Positions 34,470 through 47,580 of a stretch of 64,000 nt of DNA are shown piece by piece (the first letter of the stretch is position 1; every line of letters begins with the position of its first letter). A program made the translations under genes and the position numbers. This DNA comes from Zhengitettix transpicula (Eukaryota; Arthropoda; Insecta; Orthoptera; Tetrigidae), in contig CM073590.1 of the NCBI GenBank assembly GCA_037074705.1, positions 210,348,746-210,412,745 on the forward strand. The letters run 5' to 3'. A model generated the notes under the pieces. It did no database searches. It was not told where the DNA came from and was given only the letters and a program-made list of their open reading frames with translations.

Positions 34470-35961
34470 TAGTCGTGTCTTAACCCCACAGTGTTCGTTT
34501 ACGAAATTTGGTCAAATTTATTCCACTGTTGTACATTTTTATGCTGAACCGCCAAATTGATTAATTAGATAGCTTATATATATATACATATAAACGCCCA
34601 ATTTAAGTTTTATTCACATTATCACGGAAACATCAACGGTGTCTATTTTCTTAAACCGAATTTACACCAGAGTTTGTAACCATGTTGACAGCTTTTTGAA
34701 GACAACAATATTCTCGTGTTGTCAACATTTCCGACAGGTAGTGGATAATGTTGTCAACATTTTTTAAATGCATTAAATGCATTTATTGTTGCCAAGTAAT
34801 GTTGCAGCTGTCAGAATATTCTACGGCATTGTTCTGAACAGTTTTCTGAAAAGAGTGAAATTAATTAGAATTCCTCTACTTCCTCATAACGACTCGCATT
34901 CTTACTGGGTATCGAAAATTACGAGTTGCGTAGTTGGTTCTCGATTCCAGGATCGGAATTTATGGATTGTGTTTTCTTAGAATAGAGTTCTTTTCTGATA
35001 CATTCTCCTTTTCCTCCACAGAATATTTGTATTCTGTATTGTGTTCCTATAAGGATAATTATATTCCAAATTATTTATCGTTTATCCGGTATCTGCAATT
35101 ACGTCTGTTTCGTGCACATACGTAGTTTGTTATATTATACAATCTCGTACATCGGTCACCTTGCTCAGCACTGATTTATGTGTAATAGTTCCTAGATAAA
35201 TTATTGTATTTCGGAATTAACAAACTGCTGTGTCCTGAGACTATTGAAAGATAATTCAGACTTTTCATTATCACAGCTTCATTGCTACAGTTACATTTTC
35301 GCTATTTTGTCATACGTACACGAATTTCGTTTTTTAAAAAATAATTCTTTCAATAAGCCCTCTGCGTATATTCTAACACGTCATCACCTTTAAATACAGT
35401 ATTATATCACTGCATTATTTCCTCTTCTCTGAGTTCAACTCACTTCTTATTTTTTCAGTTTTTATTTTCTTGCCCTCATTTCCATACACTTATAAAATCT
35501 TATATTTATTGTTACTGATATTATAAATTCTTTATCTCGTATTTATTAACAATTGTTTTTGAATCAAACTATACATTCTGATGGCTAAGAATTTGGGTAT
35601 AGGGAAAATGTTTCTCTCTGATCCTATTTGACCATTCAGATAGCAGTCGAAATTATAGGTCCATAGTTTGGACTCTTCATTCCTTCATTCCTAATCTGTA
35701 GGATTGCCTACGAAATAAGCAACCCGGATTGCACGTTAAACAAGCCGCCAGCAACGATTTACCTTAGTATCCACCACTGTCATCAATTGAATAATTCGTT
35801 ATCATTTTAGGGTTGGAATGGACCATTCGCTATTGAGACTTGGAAACTCTGGTCGATCCCCTCCCACATTGGTGGCTCGTGCGAGTGTCCTCATGTGACA
35901 CAGCACATAAAATTAAGAAAAATTATTTATTCCTATATTAATTTAAGAAACTTCATAATAA
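34470..35961. other. Unassigned AT-rich DNA
   Basis: Nothing recognised. Repeated GTTGTCAACATTT-like words at 34680-34765 (three occurrences) suggest a short degenerate repeat. Confidence 0.45.
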
Positions 35962-36335
35962 TTAACACTGCGAATCTATGCTTCCATATGGAAGACTTTA
36001 AACTCCCAGCCATGCGACGTAGCGCTCATAAAGCAGCCAGCTGGACAGCCAGTGCTACTCCAGTTACAGCACCGGATTCGGCGATTTAGTCACGACTACG
36101 CATGCGCACTTTACCCGTTAACCCCCCTACGCCACCCGTAAAGCTCAACAAACTGCTATGTGCTACAATGCCGAGAGCACAAGGAAACGGAAGAGCCCCC
36201 ATGCTATGGCACACAGCGCGGCCGCGTCAGGCGACATATCCAACGAAATCGAAATAAATTTGAACTATTCACTAATTATAAATTTTATTTTCTAATAGTT
36301 TATATTTTCAAAACAAAAATAATAATCGTTCATTT
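35962..36335 (+). repeat. 374-bp dispersed repeat R3, copy 1
   Basis: Runs from TTAACACTGCGAATC to ATCGTTCATTT and is matched base for base, apart from about eight substitutions, by 49945-50307. It differs from copy 2 by 12 extra bases (CAGCCAGCTGGACAGCC against CAGCC), a short local duplication, and one C in a run. The 5' two-thirds are GC-rich with CpGs (GCGCGGCCGCG near 36217), while the last 100 bp are AT-rich. No terminal inverted repeat, target duplication or A tail is visible, so the class is unknown. The 60-64 codon frames in it are shared by both copies, and the sequence identity does not favour coding. Confidence 0.8.
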
Positions 36336-39300
36336 TTGGTAAAATAAAAAAAAACACAATCCAAGGTTATTTTAAAGAAATAAATATCCCACCGCACGAC
36401 CCTGAATACAAAATTTCTGTGGCTTGTTCAGAAAATTAACTTCATTTGAAATATTTACTGAGAAAAAAGCTTTCGGGTTAGAAATGGGAAATTATTCCGC
36501 GTTTAAATATTAGACACTATTTGAAATTATGTAGACCGGGTCAGAGTATTATTAACACTATCACTGATGTATTTTTATTATTTTACATAGTTATCGTAAA
36601 AAAATGGTTGCTTGGAGTGATGTAGCATGCAACTTTAAAAACTCACGAGCCGCCACTGCCCTTCCATATCTTCCAATCTTAACAAGTCCTGGACTAGTAT
36701 GTAATGCAAATTCCTACTTCCTCTTGCATATATACTTTACATTCATTTTGAAAATAAGAACGAAACTTTTCTCTAACGTTATTAGTAGAACTCTATTATT
36801 TGCCACTCTTTTCTCATGCTCATCACTCTTTCCAGTCTCTCGTCACTATATACTCTTCTCAACAGCCAACGTACTTAGTACTTTTATTTTCATTAGTTAC
36901 ATATATAATTTCATTACTTGTAAAAACTTTATAAATTTTGTTTTTAGTATTATTCGGTGGATAAAATAAATTTCTATGCATACCACAGTCTATCCAGACA
37001 AGAACAATTTGGCATTTTCTCTCATTATATGAACACATGGCTTACTTTTCATTCCAGGTAACTATTATGACGAATTAACTGGTCACGAAAACTGGAGTTA
37101 AGGCTGTGGGAGGATCGACACTCTGACCAAGTGTCACTCCCAAATCCAGAATGTCACGTAAGATGAAAGTCTGGCAGTCGGCTCGTTAGGCTAAGGAGTA
37201 GTATTTGTAGTTTTATGACGAATTAAATCATTTAGTTTAGAAATTAGTTTACGCGTGTTACAAATCCTTAAGTTGAAAGCGTGTTACAAAACAATTGCTT
37301 CAAACGCGCGAATAGACTGCAGAAAATATTTGTTTCAACTAGTTAAACATATATGGGAAAAAGCTCTGTTGAAGTGCGGTTATTGGAGCAACTGAGACTA
37401 TTTTGGAAGTGCGTAACTCAGCAGCTGCACGTGCCGGGGTTCGAGTCTTGTGCAAGACGCATGTCCAAGGCCAGTTGCTCACTAAAACAGAAGAAAGAGC
37501 GATTGCGAGAGCTTCTGGTCAGTACAACCATTCGTATTGCCCACGCATTGTACGATGAAACGAAAGTTCTGAAATAGGAAGCTTAGGGAAATTATGATAA
37601 ATGGAGAATTAATTTAATAGATTACACTATTAATAAAGAATATCGGTGGAACTCCATAATTACTCTGGCAAGTAATTGTCGTCTTATCTGTCAAATAATT
37701 GTGCATATGCTGCTCAAAAATAAGATTATTATTAAAATTTCGCTTTATTTCCGGAGAAGATTACAACATGCACAATTTCTTCAATCTACAGTATTGTAGT
37801 GTGACATTGAAACTTACCTAACCTCTTTTTTCTTGAAATACTTTAACGCAGATAAATGTGACGTAATATTATCAACCCACGTCAAAATATTAAGCCGTTT
37901 ATTTATTACATACGTTAAAACCGCATTAATCCGACTCTCTCCAGATATACAAGCATGATTCAAATGGCTGTCTTAGCAATAAATGTATACATCATGAAAT
38001 AGCATCCTTATGATTAACTTTCATCCGCGTTTCCACTATCAACAACCTTATTCATTTCCTATTTCCTTCAGTAATGTGTCTCATATTTATGACTCACTGT
38101 GAAAGACTTTCCTTCATCAATCGCATACTTCAATAAACTTCAGTTTCCTGTTGATAGGCGATCGTAATTTCAATCTTACTCGCCTGGTTTCAAATATTCC
38201 TACTTCACGTAGATTATTTTCACGTTATTTATGAAGTCTGTTAATGGATATCAGCCAAGAGGATCTCCAGATAACTAACAATAGTCTGCATTTCAGCGGT
38301 GGTCATCTTTCTGCAACATGGAATTGATTTTGTTATTATTGCATTAGCTTTAAATATGAATTTAAAAAATAGTGATTTCCTTTAAACAAAATAATATTTA
38401 CTTAAGAACAAGATTTTAAGGAATCACCAAATATCCAGGAATAGAAATATAATTTGCTCTAAGATTTCAGGGTTATTACATTGGAACAGTTTAGGTATAG
38501 TTAAATTAACAACGTTATTTATAAAACAACATACTTTCAGACCTCACGTTATCCGAAACTCGTCAACCCACTTTTTGATTCGGGAGAGATGACAAATACG
38601 GTCGACGACGTCGTTGATATGAATGATCTTTGCTCCTGCCTTTCTATATCCAAAATTCCCATCTAGAAATGCTAAGTTCAACCAATACGCTCTTCCAAAA
38701 ACTGTATTATGGATATTTTCAGCATGAAGTTCAAATTAAAAACCATTTTTCCTTTCGTGTATTTTCGCTTTTCAATTCTTTCTTGTCATCCAATTCTTAG
38801 CGAAATGAAAGCGGTCTCTCATCACGCTATTATTAGTAGAATGTGTCGATATTTAGAACAGTTTCCGACTTGCCTAAGGGGATTAAGGAACAGACCAGTT
38901 CTACCTGAAAGTCCCTCAAGATTTTCTGTAAACATGTGTCATATTAACAATTGTTTTAAACTAAATATCAGTTTTATAGAAGTATTTTTGACTGATCTCG
39001 GAAACTAGTAGCAGCAGTGTCTCCATCTTATAAACAATCCTTATCACTTGTCTTCATAAAATTTGAATCAAATGTTACCTGGGAAATATCATGTATACTT
39101 GTCTTATTTTAAAATATCCCATCCACAGGAGGCCAGCTGCATAACTCCGATTGTAACACGCGTGGAAAATTGATAATGCCAATCAAGGGCACTTGGCGCG
39201 TTACCCCTTTATGGGCTGTAAGGCATTGTCCAAAGAAAAGAAAGTAAATATTAATACATGTAAAATTATACAATTTTAACGAGTCTCTTTGTTAGGGATG

Positions 39301-40162
39301 ATATTGACCAACCACGAAGAGAATTGTGATACCAGCTAGGGTTTGCTAACCAAGTAATTACATTTCAGTGACAGGTTATAACACGTTACTATTACATGAT
39401 AAAACAGAACCTGGAAGCCAAGGAAGTTCCTCGTCGATTATGCTTAGTATAAAAGTCTATTAATACAAAGAACTTCCTTTAGAGACATATCAGTATTAAA
39501 AGCTTTTGATGCGTGTAGAATAATGCAAAATAATTTTTTTTCCATAAAATATATCAACAGAGAGTGAACTGTTCGAAGGCGATCAAGCACATTTAAATGA
39601 AATTTCACATACGGATTGCATCAACCATTTTTTTGAGAAATTTAAAGTTATGCGGAAGTTCGATTCGCTGTTATCATTAGTACCCATGACCGTGGTAAGA
39701 CTGACTTCCGTGTTGAATATTATGACAATATATCATAGTGTGCAACCCAATACCATTTAATCATGACTTATTGTCAAAGCTAAGACGAAAGGATGATGTA
39801 TTATGATTGCAGGAGTAAAATCGTGTTTTATTTAGGCATTACATGAGCAATATTACATTTACCGTGATTACGACTCATAAGTGACATCGGTATGGCAAAG
39901 ACAAGCTGCTTATAGCTGCGTACCATGGTCATAGTCCACGGACTAGAGAACCTCCGAGAACATGGCATGACTGGCATTACATGAGGACGGATATGACGAT
40001 CCTCGCTATCTACGATTCTGTCCATCTACTGCCTACTCAGTAGTTACGCATTTAATTTAATATATTATAAGAATAGCCGTATTGTAGCCGCCAAAGAATA
40101 TAAAGCAGCTAAACAGAGTCGTCAACATGAAGAAAATAAGAAGGTGCAGACTGGCTATATAT
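36336..40162. other. Unassigned AT-rich DNA
   Basis: No gene recognised. The longest frame is 121 codons (36604-36969, plus), low-complexity hydrophobic and probably chance. GGGGTTCGAGTC at about 37436 resembles a Pol III B box, but the flanks do not fold as a tRNA. Confidence 0.45.
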
Positions 40163-40644
40163 AGGGTAATCCACATACTGACAACTCGCATCTTATAGGA
40201 AAGGGAATGATAGGGGGATTCGAAAAGGTACCGGAAGATAGTCAAGAGTTAACTAGGGCCCCCGGGCGATTACTTTAAGGTCCCATCTTGCAAATCGTCT
40301 AAAACATGCAAGGAAACCCCTAACAAAAGCTGCATCAGGTAGGTAGGTCATTTGGTACTTGTCCCACGGCCTTACGATGGCGGGAGTGGGGTTTTCTGTG
40401 CGGAAGCAGCATTCCCTTCTCCGTGCCTCGACTGGTTTAGGAGGCAGCTTGCCGACTATTCCAATAGGAATAGAGGACAACTCTTACCATATGCCCAAGG
40501 TCTGCGAACTCAGATCATACACCTCTCAAAACTGACCGAAGTGCCTCGGCTTGTTCAGAAACAAGAGATAAGGCAACCGCAAAGGTAGACCCCTCAAGTT
40601 CTCCGAGAAAATTCACCTGCGAGAGAACAGCTCTCACGTGCTTC
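40163..40644 (-). mobile_element. R1 retroposon copy G, near full length, diverged
   Basis: Minus-strand R1 copy from GGGTAATCCACATACTG (3' end region) through GGGCCCCCGGGCGAT, TTGGTACTTGTCCCACGG, GAGGCAGCTTGCCGACTATTCC to the 5' head ACCTGCGAGAGAACAGCTCTC. It is visibly more diverged than C or E. Copy H follows 25 bp beyond its 5' end in the same orientation, with a TA run between them. The 75-78 codon frames are repeat sequence. Confidence 0.85.
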
Positions 40645-40668
40645 ATTGACATCACTATATATATATAT

Positions 40669-40927
40669 TAGGGCAACAGGCTACATGAGGGTAATCCACG
40701 TTGGGCAACTCCCCTTTAATAGCATAGTAATGGATTTGAAAGGGGGAATGCGGAAGGGTAGAGGAAGGTAGCCAAGAGTTAACTAGGGCCCCCGGGCTAT
40801 AGTTTAAGGATCCTACCCGGCATTCGCCTAAAGAAATGCCGGGAAAACCCTATAAAAACCAGCATCAGGTAGGTCGGGCATTGGATACTTGTCCCACGCC
40901 CTTCCGATAGCGGGAGAGGAGTTTGCT
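40669..40927 (-). mobile_element. R1 retroposon copy H, 5'-truncated
   Basis: Minus-strand R1 3' half, TTAGGGCAACAGGCTACATG to GCGGGAGAGGAGTTTGCT, close to the consensus. It begins directly after a TATATATATA run and has no long T run, so its tail may have been replaced by, or converted into, TA repeats. Confidence 0.85.
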
Positions 40928-41569
40928 AATGAGCTGAATAAATTAATAACGCAGCATCTAAGACATGACTGCGGATGAGAGAATAACTAGACGGATTGTT
41001 TGATAAATATATAGTTATCATTAGATTCCAAAGATATATTTGACACTAATGAATATGTCGGGAGTATTAATACAGATAAGAGAATTCTAATATTGGAATT
41101 ACATTGAAAGGGGTTGACTGATTAAGTCGGTGATCACATGTTCAAACCATCTGTTTATTGGATAAGTAGTTCTTGTGGTTCCACGACATTTCGATAACGA
41201 ACTCAGATATCGAAAGCTTAAGTGAGAAATATGTCAATTTATTTATTAGATAATTTCATATCGTGATCTAAGTAGAACATGTGGTGAAGAATTTTTTCAG
41301 AGTTATTTTACACGTAATCTTTATCCCTTTTCTGTATGTAATACTAAGTAGGAAATACTTAAGTAAGAATGAAAATATTTTATGTATGAATGCAAATATA
41401 CTTGAAGGAGTTACAATTTATGGTATTTAAGTAGAAAATATATGCATAATATTCACCTACCATGTTAAATGTAAATGTAGGGCAACAAATAAAATGGGTT
41501 TTTGGAGTCATTAAATGTAATAATCTCTGTGTTTTATTTAAGCTTAAAGAAGAAGAAAGTGTAGCCAGG

Positions 41570-41571
<2 letters not shown>
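40928..41571. other. Unassigned AT-rich DNA
   Basis: Nothing recognised. Apparent open frames at 41380-41686 owe their length to the TA microsatellite that follows. Confidence 0.5.

Positions 41572-41613
<42 letters not shown>
41572..41613. repeat. (TA)n microsatellite, left flank of LTR-type element
   Basis: A TA run of about 42 bases ending directly at the TGTAAT terminus of the L-family element at 41614. Confidence 0.95.
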
Positions 41614-41616
<3 letters not shown>

Positions 41617-42608
41617 AATAATCAAAAAATATAGGTCGTTTAATTTAATTTGCCCCACGTTGTGGAAGCCATTATGTAATAAATAACAATGAGCGTTAAT
41701 TAAATTAAATGAACGAAATTAACAAACAAAATATTTATATTATTTTGTGGCAATAACTAAAAAACAAATACAATTTAAAATATGAATTTCTCAGGGCCTT
41801 CACTGGGTTTGATAATGGACACAACAAATTTATTTAAAAATCTTATTAACAAACAAATCACATTTACCTAAACAATACGTCGATATAAATAAATTAAAAA
41901 GAAAAGAATTTAACTTGACAATTAAAGTAGAACGAAATCTGACTTCCATGCTTTAATTACGTTTACATAAATCATTATTTTTGTATTTTGTTACTCACAT
42001 CTGTCCAGCTGGTTCCAGCATTCCTTTTTGTTTTCGGGAGTACACTATTGAAAAAATTTTTTACACTGATTCTAATATCGGCTCACAGATTTTACACTCT
42101 TGAAGTCAACTTTGATAGACTCCTAGGAACTCGGATGATCCTCCTTTTTGTCTGCTATCTGATAACTGTTTGCCTTATATGAATCCTGTGATTCATAGAT
42201 TTGCTAGTCTTTTTACCGCTTAGGACTTAAACTGCAACTTTACTATTCCTGGCTGGCTACAGACGTAAACTGCTGACTTCCTTTCCTGGCTGACTACAAA
42301 CGTAAAACTGCTTTTACTTAGCAGATTTCGATGTAATGCTTCCGTGAATGTTTTTACTTTGTCTTAAACTCACAACTTTGTTTAATAATACATTAAACAA
42401 CGGCTAGTCTCTGCTCTAGAATCAATTGTTCCGTCCTCCGAAATGTCCCGTCACCAACTGAACTATCGTAGCCTCGAGTTTTAGCGGGCATACGCCATTT
42501 TGAATTTCCGACAAAGTAACAAAGCTCGGCTCTATTGTCGCTTTGGAAGCTCCTGCCACTACAATTAAATTTTACTAAAACCAATTAATGGCCTAATTAA
42601 TTGGCATT

Positions 42609-42611
<3 letters not shown>
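41614..42611 (-). mobile_element. LTR-type retroelement in a (TA)n tract (family L, copy 3)
   Basis: A 998-bp unit with TGTAAT...ATTACA termini and ATAT on both sides (41610-41613, 42612-42615), inserted in a TA microsatellite. Orientation is opposite to copies 1 and 2. Read on the minus strand, its 3' end is TTATTACATAATGGCTTCC followed by ACAACGTGGGGC, then about 38 bp, then GATTATTACA. The primer-binding-like motif (41652-41671) therefore again lies inside the element close to its end. The perfect 6-bp inverted termini and CA ending fit an LTR. No gag or pol frame; the 64- and 63-codon frames within are unrecognised. Confidence 0.7.

Positions 42612-42643
<32 letters not shown>
42612..42643. 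repeat. (TA)n microsatellite, right flank of LTR-type element
   Basis: A TA run of about 32 bases immediately after the terminal ATTACA, followed by GTGTGTG and a G9 run. With 41572-41613 it represents one microsatellite split by the insertion. Confidence 0.95.
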
Positions 42644-42647
<4 letters not shown>

Positions 42648-42659
42648 GTGTGGGGGGGG

Positions 42660-43110
42660 TGTAATCGACATAGGGGCCACTCCCCTCTTATAGCATTGGA
42701 AAGGGTCTAAAAGGGGGGATGCGGAAGTGTGGAGGAAGGTAACCAAGGTTTATCTAGGGCCCCTGAGCTGTAATTTAAGGATCCTACCCGGCTATTCGCC
42801 TAAAAGTGATGCAGGGAAAACCCTAGAAAAACCTGCATCAGGTATGTCGGGCATTTGATACTTGTCCTACACCCTTCCGATAGCGTGAGAGGTGTTTGCT
42901 GTGGTGACGCAGCATTCCCCTATCCGAACCTTTACCAGCTTATGAGACAGATGGCCGACTATTCCAATAGGAGACAACTCTTACCGTTTGCCGAATGTCT
43001 GCGACCCCGTAACATACACCTCTCAAAATAGATCGAGGTGCTTCGGTTTTTGGGTACCTCAGTTCCAAAAACCAGAGAGAGGAAAAGGCATCCCCAAGGG
43101 TAGCTTCGTC
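42660..43110 (-). mobile_element. R1 retroposon copy I
   Basis: Minus-strand R1 copy from TGTAATCGACATAGGGG to GGCATCCCCAAGGGTAGCTTCG, lacking only the 5' hairpin head. Moderately diverged. Copy J starts about 50 bp further on in the opposite orientation, so the pair is arranged head to head. The 65-codon minus frame is repeat-derived. Confidence 0.85.
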
Positions 43111-43160
43111 CAAAACAAAATCTTGTAGATATTTCACAAACTCAGTATTATATCTGCATT

Positions 43161-43328
43161 TTTAGGCGAATTCCTTTAGGATCCTTAATCCAAAGTCCGG
43201 GTGCGTAGTTAAACTTTGGCTACCTTCCTCTACTCTTCTTAATCCTTTCAAATCCCTTCCTTTGCAATTAAAGGGGAGTTGCCACCACGTAGATCACCCT
43301 CATACAGCCTGCTAAGTTACGCTAAAAG
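43161..43328 (+). mobile_element. R1 retroposon copy J, 3' fragment
   Basis: Plus-strand 3' end of R1: TTTAGGCGAATTCC, AGGATCCTTAATCC, CTTTGGCTACCTTCCTCTAC, AATTAAAGGGGAGTTGCC, CCTCATACAGCCTGC, and a short A tail. Confidence 0.8.
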
Positions 43329-44780
43329 GTAAATCAGTAACCTCAACTTCACTATTTTATAATATGACAGGACTTATTACGTATCAACCTCCTCAATATT
43401 TTGTTATATGGTAATATATTTTTGTAAGAGATCCTTCACAATTGCGTTATCCATCTATTCAAAGCACCAATTCGTTATTCTCTGTGCAGATATACATAAG
43501 CGTCCGAATCTACTTTCATTCGTCGCAGTATTCCTTACGAAACCTTTGAAAAGGCGCAAATCCTAGCACTAAATCTCTTACGAAAGTGACTCCAAAATTA
43601 GCTTCCGCCCCCTCCAACCCGCATAATCTTTATTTAGTGTGTTATCGATGTTCGACTCTGAGCTGTAATCCACAAACTGTCATACGAGCTATCTTCAAGT
43701 AATCATCTTTATCTGCGTACTTTCCGTCAATTCATTGTTTATGGGATCCAGTACGTACCGCGCGTTACCAACTGTCGGAATAAAATTATTGACCTAGTTT
43801 AGTGTGATATTAAAAAAACTCAAACAATATCCTGAGAATAACTATGTATTTAATACGTTTAATTTTCTTAGAAGCTATGCAATTATACATAAATAATTTA
43901 GTGTTAAATAAAAATCCAAAGGTGTTTTATATGGCATGCCAGAAGTTCCTCAAAGATCTGATTCCAATCCGATATATGCTTTTTATAGAGCAATATCATC
44001 ACTTTCAGTACATTACGATCCACTAGTGTTTCCTTCAATTTAATTAATAATATTCCTATGAGAAGTTTAATCTTATTGCGTGAAATCAATTTCCTTCGAG
44101 AACCCCATCAAAGGTATCTTTGGAATCTACTGATAACTATATTTCATACAAATATCCGTCTAGTTATCCTCTCTACAGTCATCGGCAGTTCTGACGTATA
44201 TACGGAGATATTAATATTTGCACCTGAGTGCATATTGACGATTCTTATTACCAGTTTTACGCTCTTTGGCGGAGGAATACGCCTACACTTACAATATATG
44301 GAAATATGTGTCACCAGATTTTGTTACACTTCAGGAAATATTTGTGTCAGCACTGGTCAGGGACAATATTTTCCGCTCGTAATAGAAACCTATCATTGAA
44401 AATTCAGCACGTCGTCTGGAGTGGTGTAGAGAAGACGCTACCGGACTCAGGAATTGGGATATTGCGAAGTTCACCTCGATTGTGGGATGACGTTGAGGAC
44501 AGTTCTGTTATACCAGCGTCTCAAACGTTTCTTCTAAAATTTTATAATGTTAAAGTTACTCGATTTGAACGGAATTTATCGTTCAGAATTAAAATAATCG
44601 TCGGAAGATTAATTCAGAAGTAGTCGTGCTAGTTAACAATATAGGCCTACCAGAATATTAAACAAATGCGCTAAGGACTTTAGTCTGAACAGATATCAGA
44701 TCTAGATTCATGAAAGAAATAAACTTTTGGAATGTTGTAATCAAGAAAATTGTTGAGTCGCGTTTTAAGTGATAACATTA
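43329..44780. other. Unassigned DNA with two overlapping open frames
   Basis: Plus-strand frames of 113 codons (44058-44399) and 131 codons (44228-44623) overlap in different phases. Neither shows a domain or motif I recognise, and base composition does not favour either. They could be remnants of an old coding element or chance. Confidence 0.35.
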
Positions 44781-45188
44781 TTTTATTTTAGAGTAATAGG
44801 CTACATGAGAGTAAACCACGTGGTGGAAAATCCCCTTTAATAGCATAGGAAGGGATTTGAAATGGGGGATGCGGACGGGGTTGAAGAAGGTAGCCAGGTG
44901 TTAACTTGGGTCCCCGGGTTGTAGTTTAAGGATCCTACCCATCATTCGCCTAAAAGTGATGCAGGACAAATCCTAGAAAATTTGCATCAGGTAGGTCGGG
45001 CATTTGATACTTGCCCCACGCCCTTCCGATAGCGCGAGAGGGGTTTTCTGTGGGGACGTAGCATGCCCAGTTTAGGAGGCAGCTGGCCGGCTATTCCAAT
45101 AGGAAAAGGGGGCAACTCTTACCGTATACCCAAGGTCTGCAAACCCGAAACATAAACCTTTGAAACAGGCCGATGTGCTTCGGCTGGC
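44781..45188 (-). mobile_element. R1 retroposon copy K
   Basis: Minus-strand R1 copy with a T-rich start (TTTTATTTTAGAGTAATAGG), ACATGAGAGTAAACCACG, TTGCATCAGGTAGGTCGGGC, CAGTTTAGGAGGCAGCTGGCC, ending near GATGTGCTTCGGCTGGCC. An internal deletion has removed the TTCCCTTCTCC segment seen in other copies (near 45065). Confidence 0.85.
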
Positions 45189-46795
45189 CCCCGGACTATT
45201 GTTCGAACAGATATAAAATATTACTCATAAAATTTTCACCCTTAAAAAGGAGCAGTTGAATTGGGCATTAAAGGAAATTTCCTAGATCAATTTGAACTGT
45301 AAATACGTAAGCAGCTGAATTTATACGTGGTCCATCCTCCATATTTTATAATGAGCGTTCACGACACACAGCTACCGCTATGACCATAAAATAATTATAT
45401 TAATCCACAAGGCAGTATTACGAATTGTACGAACAATATTTTGCATGAACAGTTGGGTATGTTAAAACTACGGGTACGATGGCTGCTGCGTTCGTCGACC
45501 GTTGACATGAAACGAACTTGAATGAACATTTCTCAGCAGTGTTTTAACACTTTATATTAGAAGGAAAAATCATAGACACTCCATTTTAGGGTTTCTTTTC
45601 GATTATCTGCAAGAAGTCAAAAAAATCAGCGGAGAATATTACACAGCGTTATGGGAGAAATTAAAGCATGCCTTTAAGGCAAATCGTGTAGGTTTTACAC
45701 AGAATCTTTTTTTCCGGTACGGCAATGTATACGTTCATACATTTTTATTTATTGCTGCTATACTTACACTCGCTCCAAATTTGGCATATTTAACTACAAG
45801 AATCTAAGTAAATGGCTCGCTGGGTGGAGCTTTGGTTAGAATAAAGAAGTTGTAAGTGTAGCCAAAGTCTACTTTGAGCCGTTTGAGAAATCACATTTTA
45901 CTAAACGTAAAAAGAAACTGGAAAAGTGGTGGACTACGTATGGATTTAAAACGTAAGTGCGTTGAAAAATAAAATATAACTTGCAAAATGATCAGTCTGA
46001 GAAGTAATAAAGCAGATTTATAGAAAGCCAACTCCGCATTCAGTTCGGAAAATTATTTTAAAAACTTTGTCCCTTAATTCAATCACCCCGTGGTAATGTA
46101 TCTGAATGCATTACCGTGCACAGTAACTACATCGATCCCAGACAGATGGCCCTGGTTGCCAGTATTACCCCCTCAGCACTTATTGGAGTTATGAAAATGT
46201 TCCGCAGGGGAGGGGTGAAGGGTTCAGACCGCAAGGTGGCATTGTGGTGGAGCTCGGAGCAAGCGACGGAGTGAGTGATGTCTCTCCAACTTGTTTTCGC
46301 AAGTCTCATCTTGCACGTCTCCTCAAAATGAAAGTTCATTTACCTCACGCTGATTTATCAGGATTTTATGCGCCATTTCCAAGAATGTGCTCCTTATTCC
46401 TTCCGAAATATATCTTCATTTCGCTAAGCCAATATAATAAAGTTTAAACACAGTTCACTCGTCCTCCTCTCTATTTATTTTAATAACACCCAGCAACGGT
46501 TTTTATAACTATCGTAAATTAATTATGGTATGAATATTTATTGAAATGCATATTCGAAGTATACAGGCACACTATTCCGATATTCTTTGCAACTAAGAAC
46601 TTGTAACTGGATGATAACTCTGTAAATCGTACCGAATTTTTTTTGCTAACTATACTTTCACTTTTGAGCATTTAAAGAATGTGAAACAAATGCTAGGATC
46701 AAAAGTTTTTAATTTAATTGTACATACTTAAATGTACAGGCACGTAATAAATTAATATAATTCTACGAAAGGTGCAGTGCAGTTTCTCTTCGTAA
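45189..46795. other. Unassigned DNA
   Basis: No confident gene. A GC-richer patch at 46120-46330 is open on both strands (70 codons minus, 67 codons plus), with no known motif. Confidence 0.4.
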
Positions 46796-46900
46796 TTTTT
46801 TTTTTGGAATATCAGGCTACACGAGAGTAATCCACGTGGTGTCAACTCCCATTTAATAGCATAGGAAGGGAATTGATATGGGGGATACGGGAAGGGTAGA
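46796..46900 (-). mobile_element. R1 retroposon copy L, 3' fragment
   Basis: Minus-strand R1 terminal 105 bp: a T10 run, GGAATATCAGGCTACACGAG, AATCCACGTGG, CCCATTTAATAGCATAGG, GGGGGATACGGGAAGGGTAGA. Severely 5'-truncated. Confidence 0.8.
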
Positions 46901-47580
46901 TTTCTCACAATCCGTTAACAAAGAAAAAGCTTAAATTTCTGTATGTATCAACATAATCACGTCGTGGAATCATTTATATTCTATCTACTTCTACTGTAAA
47001 ATTATCGACCATGTCAAAGATCTATTTCTTAATATAATTAGACAAATAATCGTGAGTAACGTAGTCAGAATGGAGAGTGAATGATATACCACATTGACAC
47101 AAATATGACTAGGTTGTATTTTAAAAAAAGAGTATATTTGATAAAATGTTAAGAAAACTTTACGAGACGCCAAAATAAATTATAAATTGTGATAGTGTTA
47201 GTTAAGTCTGGTTTAATTACATTTTTTTTTGTATTTGAAAATTGTAAGTGGTGTTTCTAAACATTGTTAATAAGTAGCTTTTGACATAAATAAAAATTAT
47301 TATTATTAATATTATTACCTCCAAGTGGATTTTCAAAGAGACATGAATAAGTATCGCTTGATGCTGAGGAGCGATGTATTTGTGGGGAAAATGCTTGAAA
47401 TATTTCGTAGCAATTATGAAAAAACTGACGTCAAAACAATCGTTTTTTGGTTGGATGCTTCGACTTCCTTAGAGCCGTTTGAAAAATAATGAAAGTCTCG
47501 ATTAGTTTCGTTTACATAAAACGTTCTGCTTTATTTGAATTGTCGCATTCATAAACGCCCATCTTTTATATTTGGATAAG
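46901..47580. other. Unassigned AT-rich DNA
   Basis: Nothing recognised. Confidence 0.5.

Noticed and set aside
36604..36969. 121-codon open frame as a membrane protein
   Set aside because: The hydrophobic composition follows from T-rich DNA. No conserved motif, splice context or homologous frame was identified.
37400..37460. GGGGTTCGAGTC as a tRNA or SINE B box
   Set aside because: The flanking bases do not pair as a T stem, and the distance to the AACTCAGCAG upstream is too short for a tRNA.
41380..41686. Open frames of 92 and 74 codons on both strands
   Set aside because: Their length comes from reading through a TA microsatellite, which has no stop codon in Ile-Tyr phases.
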